A DNA stretch of 64,000 nt, taken from assembly GCF_044962685.1 (NCBI RefSeq), contig NZ_JBBKTX010000020.1, positions 30,897-94,896 on the forward strand, in the 5' to 3' direction. This document shows positions 9,908 to 18,432 of the stretch, piece after piece. The DNA comes from Oceanobacter antarcticus (lineage in GTDB: Bacteria; Pseudomonadota; Gammaproteobacteria; Pseudomonadales; Oceanobacteraceae). How positions within the stretch are numbered: position 1 is the stretch's first letter; each line of letters begins with the position of its first letter. The notes under the pieces were generated by a model. It was not told the DNA's origin, did not search any database, and worked only from the letters and a program-made list of their open reading frames with translations. Made by a program: the position numbers and the translations under genes.

Positions 9908-10045
9908 GGTTGTATCCGTAAATGTCTTGGCAGGATCAATGCTCGGTTAAGGATGCCAGTTTACCGGATACCGGTCTGCTGCAGGTAAACAAAACGGCTG
10001 TCGTATGCTGCTGGAACCCGGGTCAGGTTGATCACTTCACTGAAG

Positions 10046-10213
10046 TTACACTGCGATAACGAGTGAAAAAATCAACGCTGGCAAAGCTACCGAGGTAATC
10101 AGTCGTCCCAGCGTTGGTATTTCATGTGCTTTGATTACACCACGGCGGACGATCAGAAAGCCGATAGCAATCAGAATAAATATCGGCGTAGTGACTGACA
10201 AAACTGCCAGCAT
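10046..10213 (-). pseudogene. Truncated AEC-family transporter (55-residue N-terminal remnant)
   Basis: A 55-codon frame on the minus strand starts at the ATG at 10213 and stops at 10046. It encodes MLAVLSVTTPIFILIAIGFL, followed by VRRGVI...LGRLITSVALPALIFSLV. This matches the first two membrane helices of AEC (auxin efflux carrier) transporters. It aligns residue for residue with the start of the full-length AEC transporter just upstream (MLPILSIIIPIFAVIGLGFY...LIPALTFATV). The remaining eight or so helices are absent. It is best read as the remnant of a tandem duplicate, though expression as a small two-helix membrane protein cannot be excluded. It begins 23 bases after the stop of the intact gene. 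Confidence 0.7.
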
Positions 10214-10235
10214 AATGGGCTTTCTCCCGGCCGGG

Positions 10236-11180
10236 TTATAACAGCAGTAGCAGCACGGCGGTGAGGGTAAAAAACGACGCGACTGTGGTAATCAGCAAGC
10301 TGCTGGCACAGAAGTTACGCATGCCGTAATTACTGCCGATAATCGGGAATATGGCAGCCATAGGTAAGGCAGCGTAAACGATGGTCAGGGTTTGCAACGT
10401 CGGATCAAAGTCTGGCCAAGCCATCAATACCAGCACTACCGCGAGCGGGTGGATAACCAGTTTGATGGTACTGACCAGGCTGATGTCGCGCCAGCTACCC
10501 CGTATCGGGTTGCCGACGAGGGAGCCACCAATGACCAGCAAGGCGATGGCCGCTGCTGCGTTACCCAGCAGCGTCAGAGTTCGCGCTGCGGCCTGTGGCA
10601 GTTCCAGTCCGGATACCGACACCAACAGGCCAAAAAAGATGGCGATCAGTACTGGGTTTTTGGCCAGACGTTGGGCGATGCCAGCCAGAATCACCGTAAT
10701 GGCCACGGTTTCCTGGTGGCGCTCCTTGCTGCTGCCGAGCTCTGCCAGCACCAGCATGGCAGGCAGAATCACGATATTCTCGACCATCACCGCAAAGGCA
10801 AAGGTATGCCCCCATTCTTCGCCAAATGCTTGTACTACCACCGGATAGCCAATAAAAATGCTGTTTGGCATCGAACATCCCAACGTTTTTATCGCACTTT
10901 CAGATAAGCCATTACGGAAAATGCCGCGAAACAGCAACAGGGCGACGATCTGGGCCAGCAAGGCCCCAACGGCGTAAACACCAAGAAAATCCCAGGCCAG
11001 TACCTTGGAAAAATCCAGCCGTGCTACGGTGGCGAAGGTTAATGCCGGAATCAGGCAGAACAGCACCAGTTTGGATAATACCGGCAGCGTATCCTTGGGC
11101 ATGAAGCGGCTGTGTACCAGGTAAAAACCCAAGCCAATCACGGCAAAAATAGGAATGATAATAGAAAGAATGGGCAGCAT
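10236..11180 (-). CDS. AEC family transporter (auxin efflux carrier/malate permease type)
   Basis: A 314-residue inner-membrane protein with about ten hydrophobic helices and the AEC layout: MLPILSIIIPIFAVIGLGFY at the N-terminus, a central GCSMPNSIFIGYPVV motif with the conserved Asn/Gly of the first repeat unit, and a C-terminal repeat (AALPMAAIFPIIGSNYGM). Members export or exchange organic anions; the substrate is not predictable from sequence. The start is taken at the ATG at 11180, where the conserved N-terminus begins, rather than 14 codons further upstream. The 55-residue AEC remnant lies immediately downstream. Confidence 0.88.
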   Translation of the reverse strand: MLPILSIIIPIFAVIGLGFYLVHSRFMPKDTLPVLSKLVLFCLIPALTFATVARLDFSKVLAWDFLGVYAVGALLAQIVALLLFRGIFRNGLSESAIKTLGCSMPNSIFIGYPVVVQAFGEEWGHTFAFAVMVENIVILPAMLVLAELGSSKERHQETVAITVILAGIAQRLAKNPVLIAIFFGLLVSVSGLELPQAAARTLTLLGNAAAAIALLVIGGSLVGNPIRGSWRDISLVSTIKLVIHPLAVVLVLMAWPDFDPTLQTLTIVYAALPMAAIFPIIGSNYGMRNFCASSLLITTVASFFTLTAVLLLLL

Positions 11181-11383
11181 CTGGGGCGAATCCTGGCAAA
11201 TGATTATTGTTGGAGTGATCAACAGGTTACCTGCGTTACAGGGCTGGACGCTATCACGTCTGGCTATTGCGCTGACAATTCAAAGTTGTATAAAGCGATT
11301 CAATTAATTGTTGTGCATGGTATTGCTTGTTCGTTGTGCGACCGTAGGCTTTGCCACGAGGCGACCATTTTAAGGAAAACGAC

Positions 11384-12133
11384 ATGTGGATGGGGTTTGA
11401 ACCAGGGTTCTGGTTATTGGCAGCAATCGCTGTATTGATCACGGGTATTTCCAAATCCGGCTTTGCTGGAGGCGTTGGTGTCGTAGCAGTGCCTTTGATG
11501 TCGCTGTATATCGATCCTCGTCAGGCGGCGGCCATTATGTTGCCGCTGTTATTGCTGATGGACTTTTTCAGCGTGCGCGTCTGGTGGGGCAAACAAAACC
11601 TGCAGGAATTTTGGCGACTGATCGGGCCAGCGGCGATCGGTATCGCAATAGGTTATGCGCTGTTTGGCTGGCTCAATGCCGAAATCATTAAAATGATGCT
11701 GGGTATCTTGTCGTTGGCGTTTGCCGTGTGGGGATTGAGCAACAACTTGCAGCTGGGTGAGCAGCAACAAGGACGATTACTGGTTGCCCGTCTCTGCGGT
11801 TTAACGACCGGTTTTACCAGTTTTGTCGCCCATGCCGGTGGGCCACCGCTGAATTTATATTTGTTGCCGTTACGTCTGCCCCGGCAGGAATACCTGGCAA
11901 CGGTCGTGGTGACTATCGCCTGTGTGAATGTAATCAAACTGATTCCCTACGGTCTGCTGGGACAACTCAGCACGGGTAATCTGCTGACGGCCGTTATGCT
12001 GATGCCCATCGCCTGGGTTGGTGTGCGCTATGGGGTGAAGTTGCAGGCGGTGATTGATGACAAAACTTTCTACCGGGTTATCTATCTGGCACTGGGGTTA
12101 ATCGGTATCAAGCTGTTGTGGGATGCGTTCTGA
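11384..12133 (+). CDS. TSUP (TauE/SafE) family membrane permease
   Basis: A 249-residue protein of the 4-toluene sulfonate uptake/sulfite exporter family. It has about eight membrane helices in two repeat halves; each carries the conserved G-x-x-K-(S/A)-G type start (TGISKSGFAGGVGVVAVPLM in the first, GFTSFVAHAGGPPLNLYLLP in the second). Members move sulfite, sulfonates or other organosulfur anions; the substrate is not fixed by sequence. AAGGA (11372-11376) precedes the ATG at 11384, which is chosen over the frame's first start at 11351. Divergent from the AEC transporter. Confidence 0.9.
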   Translation: MWMGFEPGFWLLAAIAVLITGISKSGFAGGVGVVAVPLMSLYIDPRQAAAIMLPLLLLMDFFSVRVWWGKQNLQEFWRLIGPAAIGIAIGYALFGWLNAEIIKMMLGILSLAFAVWGLSNNLQLGEQQQGRLLVARLCGLTTGFTSFVAHAGGPPLNLYLLPLRLPRQEYLATVVVTIACVNVIKLIPYGLLGQLSTGNLLTAVMLMPIAWVGVRYGVKLQAVIDDKTFYRVIYLALGLIGIKLLWDAF

Positions 12134-12312
12134 CGGTTACGTCTCGGATAGCAATAGCCCGTCGTGCTGGTGCGGCTTTGTTGTTTGTTGTCAGTCGACC
12201 CGGCCAATAGGATTAAGATATTGAGCCGGGATAACGAACGGCAATGCAGGGGGTGACGAACCAAGGGGCGGGTGTTGTCACGGCAAATTGTCATGACATC
12301 AGCAAGTGACGC

Positions 12313-12507
12313 TCAACCAACGTTGGCAAACTCACATTCGGGCAAGGTACGGACATGTTCCTGAATCAACTGCTTTGCGACTCGTCCGCAACAACCGCAG
12401 TCTGTTGCCAGGCCAAGTGACCGACGCATTTCGCCATAACTTTGTCCTTGCTCAACAGCGTCTTTGACTTGCTGATTGGTTACGGCCTTACACAGACAAA
12501 CATACAT
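12313..12507 (-). CDS. bfd: Bacterioferritin-associated ferredoxin
   Basis: This small [2Fe-2S] protein reduces ferric iron in bacterioferritin so that it can be released under iron limitation. The 64 residues carry the Bfd cluster ligands C4 and C6 (YVCLCKAVT) and C37 and C40 (DCGCCGRV), in the expected Cys-x-Cys ... Cys-x2-Cys arrangement. The frame is open further upstream, but MYVCLC is the conserved family start. The gene is not next to a bacterioferritin gene here. A Fur-box-like sequence lies about 45 bases upstream. Confidence 0.9.
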   Translation of the reverse strand: MYVCLCKAVTNQQVKDAVEQGQSYGEMRRSLGLATDCGCCGRVAKQLIQEHVRTLPECEFANVG

Positions 12508-12551
12508 ATCCGGATCCCCATAATCGAGAATGACTATCAATGAAAGAGAGT

Positions 12552-12576
12552 TTATCTAAATGATAAGAGTTTGCAA
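12552..12576 (-). promoter_or_regulatory. Candidate Fur box upstream of bfd
   Basis: Read on the minus strand the segment is AACTCTTATCATTTAGATAA, an AT-rich imperfect palindrome resembling the classic GATAATGATAATCATTATC Fur operator. It is positioned for repression of bfd, which is a well known Fur target in other gammaproteobacteria. Similarity was judged by eye only. Confidence 0.45.
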
Positions 12577-12599
12577 TAGCTTTCGCGTCATTAATTTCA

Positions 12600-13060
12600 G
12601 TATTCTTGGTCTAAGCTGATTCTTCTCGTTGCGGCTGAGCAAACACCCATCGTGACCGGATGGGTGACTCCACCGCGTTAGCAGGTCGATACACTGCTAT
12701 TCCTGAGCATCAAGGTGTTGCTTTACCATTGCCTGGTGCAAGTATCTAGCCAGTATGTATGACCTTTGGCTGGCTGTTGAAAATCGACTTGCATCGCGAT
12801 GGCTGCGTTAAAAATGACCGTAAATGCGCATTTATTACCCCTAAAAGTTGCTTTTCATTCATTGTTGCCTTGTCTGTAAACCGACAGTTGAAATAACGCC
12901 CACGGCTACAACAACGTTTTCCAACCGCCGGTTGGGGCATCTGGCGAATTTGTCAGCAATCCGTTGTCGGCAATACTACATTGCGAGTTAGCGGCACTGT
13001 GGTCGGGTAGTGGCTGGGATAATGGAGTGAGGAGTGGAGTGAGCAGCCAGGTAAAAATAT
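12600..13060. other. Gene-free region with repeat-like sequence
   Basis: No convincing gene is seen between bfd and dapD. On the minus strand, roughly 12770-12940 reads NEKQLLGVINAHLRSFLTQP followed by SRCKSIFNSQ. This resembles the spurious translations produced by dispersed intergenic repeats in marine gammaproteobacteria, and no second copy was noticed in this window. The rest has no evident structure. Confidence 0.25.
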
Positions 13061-13081
13061 CTGAGTGGACAGGAGCAAAGA

Positions 13082-13113
13082 CCACAGCAGGCCGTTATTG
13101 GCCTCTGCTGTGG
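13082..13113 (-). terminator. Hairpin terminator downstream of dapD
   Basis: An inverted repeat of 13 pairs with one bulge (CCACAGCAGGCC / GGCC-T-CTGCTGTGG) and a 6-base loop lies 30 bases beyond the dapD stop. The minus-strand T-run is weak (TCTTTG) and the plus-strand side is TTTTG, so terminator strength is uncertain. Confidence 0.6.
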
Positions 13114-13142
13114 TTTTGATGACGCAGACGATGCCAGCAGGA

Positions 13143-14174
13143 TCAGTTGTGCGCGTGCAGCTCTTCGTTCAGCTGAATGGCACTTTTGTTGGTAACGCAC
13201 TGTACCGCGCCACTGATGGAGTCACGACGGAACAGCAGGTCAGATTTGCCCGCCAGGTCACGGCCCTTGACGGTTTCGACCACGTTTTTCTGGTCGTCCA
13301 GTACCAGAATCTTGGTACCAGAGGTGATGTACAGACCTGCTTCAACCGTACAACGATCTCCCAGTGGGATACCGATACCGGCGTTGGCACCAATCAGGCA
13401 ACTTTCTCCGACAGAGATAATGATATTGCCGCCACCAGACAGGGTGCCCATGGTAGAACAGCCACCGCCAAGGTCGGAACCGTTACCGACCACCACCCCG
13501 GCAGAGATACGGCCTTCCACCATGGAAACGCCTTCGGTACCGGCGTTAAAGTTGACGAAACCTTCGTGCATGATGGTGGTGCCTTCGCCAATGTAGGCAC
13601 CCAACCGGACACGGGAGGTGTCGGCAATACGCACACCCGCCGGTACCACGTAGTCGGTCATGCGCGGGAATTTATCCACGCTGTTCACACTCAGCAGTGC
13701 GCCGTTCAAACGGGCATCCAGCTGGGCGGCGGGCAGTTCGGCAAGGTCGATCGCCCCCTGGTTGGTCCAGGCGACGTTGGGCAGCAAGCCAAACATACCG
13801 GCCAGGTTGATACCATGTGGTTTGACCAGTCGATGCGAGAGCAGGTGCAATTTGAGGTACACCTCTGGCGTGCTGGTGGACTGGGTGTCCGTTTCCAGTA
13901 CGGTGATAACAACCGGCTGTTCGCTTTCAATGCAGGCGCGGGCGAGACCGGCCTGGGTTGCATCCAGTTCGGCCAGGGCATCAGCAAATGCGCTCAGGTC
14001 GCCGCCATCGGCTTCAATAGTCTGGTTGCCGCCGTCGTAGCCGAATGCACTTTTGGTGGCTTCAATCAGGCTGTCGGCCGGATTCAGCAGGGGTTGTGAG
14101 TAAAAGACTTCCAGCCATTCTCCCTTGCTGTTTTTGGTGCCGACGCCAATGGCCAGTGCAAATGCATTACTCAT
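13143..14174 (-). CDS. dapD: 2,3,4,5-tetrahydropyridine-2,6-dicarboxylate N-succinyltransferase
   Basis: This enzyme transfers succinyl from succinyl-CoA to tetrahydrodipicolinate in the lysine/meso-diaminopimelate pathway and acts in the cytosol as a trimer. The 343 residues fit the longer Pseudomonas-type DapD. An N-terminal alpha/beta region (ALAIGVGTKNSKGEWLEVFY) is followed by a left-handed beta-helix built of hexapeptide repeats (ADTSRVRLGAYIGEGTTIMH, VGNGSDLGGGCSTMGTLSGG, NIIISVGESCLIGANAGIGI). It is adjacent to an ArsC/Spx-like gene on the same strand, a pairing commonly seen near dap genes. Confidence 0.95.
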   Translation of the reverse strand: MSNAFALAIGVGTKNSKGEWLEVFYSQPLLNPADSLIEATKSAFGYDGGNQTIEADGGDLSAFADALAELDATQAGLARACIESEQPVVITVLETDTQSTSTPEVYLKLHLLSHRLVKPHGINLAGMFGLLPNVAWTNQGAIDLAELPAAQLDARLNGALLSVNSVDKFPRMTDYVVPAGVRIADTSRVRLGAYIGEGTTIMHEGFVNFNAGTEGVSMVEGRISAGVVVGNGSDLGGGCSTMGTLSGGGNIIISVGESCLIGANAGIGIPLGDRCTVEAGLYITSGTKILVLDDQKNVVETVKGRDLAGKSDLLFRRDSISGAVQCVTNKSAIQLNEELHAHN

Positions 14175-14225
14175 GTCGTATTCCTCGATTCGAGCGCGTC
14201 CGGACAGGCCCGGACGGTCAGTTAG

Positions 14226-14579
14226 TCAATGGGTTTGGTTAAACAGGGATTCGTAGTCACCCGGCTTGAAGCCAAGTATTTTCTGGTTGCCGGTATCCAG
14301 CAGCGGGCGTTTGATAATCGATGGGTTGTCGAGCATGACCTGGCGGGCGCTGGTGCGATCCATCTGCGTTTTTAGTGGTTCTGGCAGGGCACGCCAAGTG
14401 GTGCCGCGTTTGTTGATCAGTGCCTCCCAGCCAAGCTCATCCAGCCATTGGTCAACCAGCGTGGCACTCAATCCGTCTTTTTTATAATCGTGAAAGGTGA
14501 AGTCAATGGCTGCGTTATCCAGCCAGCTGCGAGCCTTTTTGATGGTGTCGCAGTTTTTGATGCCGTACATGGTGATCAT
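14226..14579 (-). CDS. ArsC/Spx family reductase-like protein (YffB type)
   Basis: A 117-residue thioredoxin-fold protein of the ArsC/Spx/YffB group. It starts MITMYGIKNCDTIKKARSWL, with a single conserved Cys at residue 10, and carries the family segment NKRGTTWRALPEPLK. It ends with NPSIIKRPLLDTGNQKILGF, which contains the Arg-Pro-Leu of the family. It is YffB-like and probably glutathione-dependent; true arsenate reductase activity is unlikely. It lies about 50 bases upstream of dapD on the same strand and may be cotranscribed with it. The ribosome site is weak, so the start could be the next Met three codons later. Confidence 0.85.
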   Translation of the reverse strand: MITMYGIKNCDTIKKARSWLDNAAIDFTFHDYKKDGLSATLVDQWLDELGWEALINKRGTTWRALPEPLKTQMDRTSARQVMLDNPSIIKRPLLDTGNQKILGFKPGDYESLFNQTH

Positions 14580-14730
14580 GATGAAGGTCGCTGCCAAAAA
14601 TCGAAAGGCGCAAGGATACCAAACCGGACGGCTGAGTTCAGCGTGCAGGTAATATTAGCGCAGGTTTTTTGGTGTTATCGGGCTGCGATCAGGGCTTGAA
14701 GGTGACGCCAGCAGAATCTGGGGTGCTGTG

Positions 14731-17700
14731 TTACTGCCGTTGCTGGCGTGTCTCATGCTGAAAGGCACTGAGTAAATCCTGCAGTTCGGTAACGGATTGC
14801 TGTAGTGCGTCACCGGGCAACGTCGAGGGTGCTCTGCTGCAGCGTTCTTCGATCAGGCCAGCGGTGGAGGCAATACGCAGGGCGCAGATATTTTCTGCTG
14901 CTGCTCTCAGGCCGCGGGCGGTGTTGACCAGAGTGTCGATATCGCCCTGATCAACTGCGTGTTGCATACGGGTCAGACTGTAGGTAGCGCGAGTGGTGAA
15001 CATATCGACCAAGCGTTTTTGCAGCGGACGATTGTGATTGATCCTATCCATCAAGGCGCCATGATCCCAGTGCATTTGCTTGCTTGATCCGCGGTGTTGG
15101 GTTGTATTCTGATCGGGATGTGCGGACGGCAAATAGTGTTTCAGGGTAAGAAACAGGGCGGCGGGTTCCAGTGGCTTGGTCAGGTATTCGTTCATTCCGG
15201 CAGCCAGACATTTTTCCCGTTCGCCAGCGACAGCGGCGGCCGTCAGGGCAATAACAGGCACACCGGCATAATGTTTTCCGGTACGTCCCTGACGAATAGC
15301 CTGGGTTGCCTGATAGCCATCCAGATTGGGCATCTGGCAGTCCATCAGAATCAGTGAAACAGCGTCTTCGCTGCTGCTGCCATCCAGTATCGATAGCACT
15401 TCGACGCCGTCTTTGGCTTCCAGTATGGTCGCGCCGGTATCCTCCAGCAAACCCTTGACGACCTCTCGGTTAATGCGGTGATCGTCCGCGACGATGATGG
15501 ATTTTCCGTCAAAGAGGTTGGCGGTATGCGTCGGGTTTGGGGGAATTGCGGGTTTGGTTGACAGCGGTGGCGTTCCGGGAGCTGGCGACGTTGAATGGCG
15601 CGTGAGCAAGGACGTCAGAGAGCGTTCCAGCGTGACAGTGGTAATCGGCCGATCAGCGAGAATGACGCCATTGGGCATATCTTGTGGCAGCAATACACAG
15701 GAACTGGGAGTCGCCAGTAGCAGGCTGTGTGGCTGGTCGGGAAGCGCAGCAAGTACCGCCTGTACCCTGTCAAAATCGATACAATCGAGCACCAGAATGT
15801 CGGCAGAGGTATTGATCAGCGTCGACTCGTTGAGTTGGCTGGAAGGACAGATGTCGGTCTGGACATTCCAGTGCCGGAGCATGTTGTTAATGACTCGCGC
15901 TTCCTGCTCTGACCGGAGTGAAATAAGCACTCGCTGAGGGGATTCCAGACCGCTTGGCATGGGTGAGTGATCTTGCATCCGCAGAGGTTCCAGTGGTAAG
16001 GAAAAGGCGAACGTACTGCCCTGGCCCGGGTTGCTTTCCAGCGTCAGTGTGCCGCCCATCAATTCACATAACTGGCGTGAAATGGACAGCCCCAGACCGG
16101 TACCACCATAGTGACGGGCAGTGCTGTTTTTTTCCTGGGAAAACTCGGTAAATATCTGTTGCTGTCGTTCCGGAGCAATACCGATGCCGGTATCCATAAC
16201 CTGGCACTCAAGCTGGCATTGGCCGTGCTCGTCTGCAGCGGTTTTGACGTTGACCAGAACATGGCCGTGGGGGGTGAATTTGATGGCATTGCCGATCAGG
16301 TTATTCAGGAGCTGGCGGATACGATTGGCATCCCCCTTGACCAGATTGACCTGGATATCGGAGAGGTCAGCCAGTAGCTCGACATCCTTGTCCATGGTTT
16401 GTACGTACATGGTCGAGACGGTGGAATGAAACAGCTGCAGCAGGTCGAACTCGATATGTTCAATGTCCATCTTGCCCGCTTCAATTTTGGAGAAGTCGAG
16501 AATATCGTTAATCAGCTGGGTCAGTGCTCGTACGCTGTTTTCGGCCATATCGAGCTGGCGTTCCTGACGTTCTGTCAGGGTGTCCTTGCGCAACAGACTG
16601 AGCATGCCAAAAACGCCATTCATGGGTGTCCGAATCTCATGACTCATCTTGGCCAGAAAATCACTTTTGGAATGATTGGCTTCATGGGCTTGCTGCAAGG
16701 CAAATTCCAGCTGATAGGTGCGTTCGGCGACTTGTTCTTCAAGACGTCGATTACTTGATTCCAGTAGTTGTCGGGAGAGGATTTCATCAGTGACGTCTGT
16801 GATCAGTATAGAAATGCTGTCACGTATCGGTTCCGGGGTCTGAATGCGGTTGCAATTGATGCTCAGCTGCACCGAGTTGCCTCTGAGGGTTTCGTTGACC
16901 AACAGCGATTGACTTTGTCCACTGGTGATCGCGTCATTGATTGCATCGGTGATCTCTTTGGCCGAATCTCGGAACAGCGATGCCACCGGTTGGTCCTGCA
17001 TATGGGCGGAATACAGGTTGAACATATGTTCTGCAGCCGGGTTGGAACTGATGATTTTCCCCATGGCGTCAATACTGAGGATGGCTTCTGAGGAAGATGA
17101 AAAGATCGCCTGATACTGGTCATTGATGGCGGCTTTACGGCTTCTTTCCTGCAACGCCTGCTGGTAGAGAAACACAATAATAATGGCGATCAGGTAGACC
17201 GGTAGCGATACGCTCTGGTACTGAAATATCTGTTGCAGAGTGCTGGACTGGATATCGGCATCGCTGAAGCCTTCCAGCAGATGCAAGGCTCTGGGGTTCT
17301 TGCCACCGTTGTAGGGTATGGTCTGGGCCTTGTAGTAAAAAGTCCCTCCTGAGCGGGTATCCAGCTGGTGCAAATTCCGGCCGTTCAGCTCTGGTGCCGA
17401 GCCAAAGTAGGAAGGCCAGGTGGAAGGCGTTCCCAGCTCAAAGGCAAATACCTGGCGTTTGTCGGGGTGAATCAGGAAGTTTAGGTCGTTATCCAGCAGG
17501 TAGGCATCGGCGCTTTTATGATTGTTGCGAATAATATCCAGCAAGGGGCCGGCATCGATATTGATAATCACGATACCAAACACCGTACTGTCATCACGGT
17601 GGACAGCAATAGCAATCCGATAGGTTGGCCATACCGGAAAATCCAGCTCGCCAAACTCCCGGTTCAACTCAATGGAAGAGACATAGAGGTTATGAGGGGT

Positions 17701-18180
17701 CAGCTCCATCGACTCTTTGAAATAGCGGGTATCGCCTTTCTCCTGCATGTCCTTGTCGGGAATGATATTAATGATGCCATTGCGGCGTTCTACTCGCACC
17801 AGCTCACGGCCATTGTTCTGTTGGCCGATGTAGCGGATTTGGCGAATGTGGTCGTTGACCTGCAAATAGGCAAAAAAGATGGTTTCCAGTCGCTGCTTCC
17901 ATTCTGCCAGTGAGGTTCCGTCCTGCGGGTCGGTGCCGAGATTGTCCGATGCTCTCAGAATGCCTTTGATTGGCGGCACACTGCCGAGAAAGACCGAGTG
18001 ATTGCGATCGGTAGCCAGCTGGTTTTCAAAGCGGGTAGACAGCCTTTTCAGCTCGGATTCGGTATCACTGGCGAGAGATTCTTTTGCTGACTGGTGCGCG
18101 ACAAACAGTTGAATAAACGCCAGCCCAACGTACAGGATCGCAGAGACCCCGATCCAGAGATAAAAATTCTTGCCATTCAT
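14731..18180 (-). CDS. Hybrid sensor histidine kinase (Cache-PAS-HK-REC-degenerate HPt)
   Basis: A membrane sensor of 1149 residues. A TM helix near residues 6-25 precedes a large periplasmic Cache-like domain; a second TM follows (PVYLIAIIIVFLYQQ), then a PAS domain (AIFSSSSEAILSIDAMGKII). The kinase core has the phospho-acceptor His in KMSHEIRTPMNG (about residue 514) and an ATPase domain with N and G boxes (LLNNLIGNAIKF, DTGIGIAPE, GGTGLGLSIS). A degenerate receiver-like segment and a good receiver (LILMDCQMPNLDGYQAT) complete the core. The final helical domain looks like an HPt module, but the expected His is Arg (NTARGLRAAAEN). The start at 18180 is set by the TM context; GTG/ATG at 18273/18270 is an alternative. 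Divergent from the CHASE-domain kinase. Confidence 0.9.
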   Translation of the reverse strand: MNGKNFYLWIGVSAILYVGLAFIQLFVAHQSAKESLASDTESELKRLSTRFENQLATDRNHSVFLGSVPPIKGILRASDNLGTDPQDGTSLAEWKQRLETIFFAYLQVNDHIRQIRYIGQQNNGRELVRVERRNGIINIIPDKDMQEKGDTRYFKESMELTPHNLYVSSIELNREFGELDFPVWPTYRIAIAVHRDDSTVFGIVIINIDAGPLLDIIRNNHKSADAYLLDNDLNFLIHPDKRQVFAFELGTPSTWPSYFGSAPELNGRNLHQLDTRSGGTFYYKAQTIPYNGGKNPRALHLLEGFSDADIQSSTLQQIFQYQSVSLPVYLIAIIIVFLYQQALQERSRKAAINDQYQAIFSSSSEAILSIDAMGKIISSNPAAEHMFNLYSAHMQDQPVASLFRDSAKEITDAINDAITSGQSQSLLVNETLRGNSVQLSINCNRIQTPEPIRDSISILITDVTDEILSRQLLESSNRRLEEQVAERTYQLEFALQQAHEANHSKSDFLAKMSHEIRTPMNGVFGMLSLLRKDTLTERQERQLDMAENSVRALTQLINDILDFSKIEAGKMDIEHIEFDLLQLFHSTVSTMYVQTMDKDVELLADLSDIQVNLVKGDANRIRQLLNNLIGNAIKFTPHGHVLVNVKTAADEHGQCQLECQVMDTGIGIAPERQQQIFTEFSQEKNSTARHYGGTGLGLSISRQLCELMGGTLTLESNPGQGSTFAFSLPLEPLRMQDHSPMPSGLESPQRVLISLRSEQEARVINNMLRHWNVQTDICPSSQLNESTLINTSADILVLDCIDFDRVQAVLAALPDQPHSLLLATPSSCVLLPQDMPNGVILADRPITTVTLERSLTSLLTRHSTSPAPGTPPLSTKPAIPPNPTHTANLFDGKSIIVADDHRINREVVKGLLEDTGATILEAKDGVEVLSILDGSSSEDAVSLILMDCQMPNLDGYQATQAIRQGRTGKHYAGVPVIALTAAAVAGEREKCLAAGMNEYLTKPLEPAALFLTLKHYLPSAHPDQNTTQHRGSSKQMHWDHGALMDRINHNRPLQKRLVDMFTTRATYSLTRMQHAVDQGDIDTLVNTARGLRAAAENICALRIASTAGLIEERCSRAPSTLPGDALQQSVTELQDLLSAFQHETRQQRQ

Positions 18181-18432
18181 TCTGAAACAAAACTCCTGCC
18201 CAGTCAGCCCGGATAGCGTCAAAAAGCGTGTCGCTTGCGGCTGGCTGTGCGTTGTATGGATAGGGGTCATCACCGCCTGACATCAAAGTAAGGCTAGTCA
18301 GGGAACGCCGTTTTCGCAAGGAATGGCAAATACGTCATGTACTTCTATAGTGAATACATGACTCGCGACTTACTGCATGCCCAGAGTCCGGTTTCGACGA
18401 TTTCCATCACGGGCTCTATGACGAGGTAATAG

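Noticed and set aside
12746..12940. 64-residue minus-strand frame (MPQPAVGKRCCSRG...)
   Set aside because: Composition and context suggest translation of an intergenic repeat; no ribosome site or recognisable domain.
13065..14099. 344-residue plus-strand frame opposite dapD
   Set aside because: Shadow of dapD in another frame; composition is atypical and no motif is recognisable.
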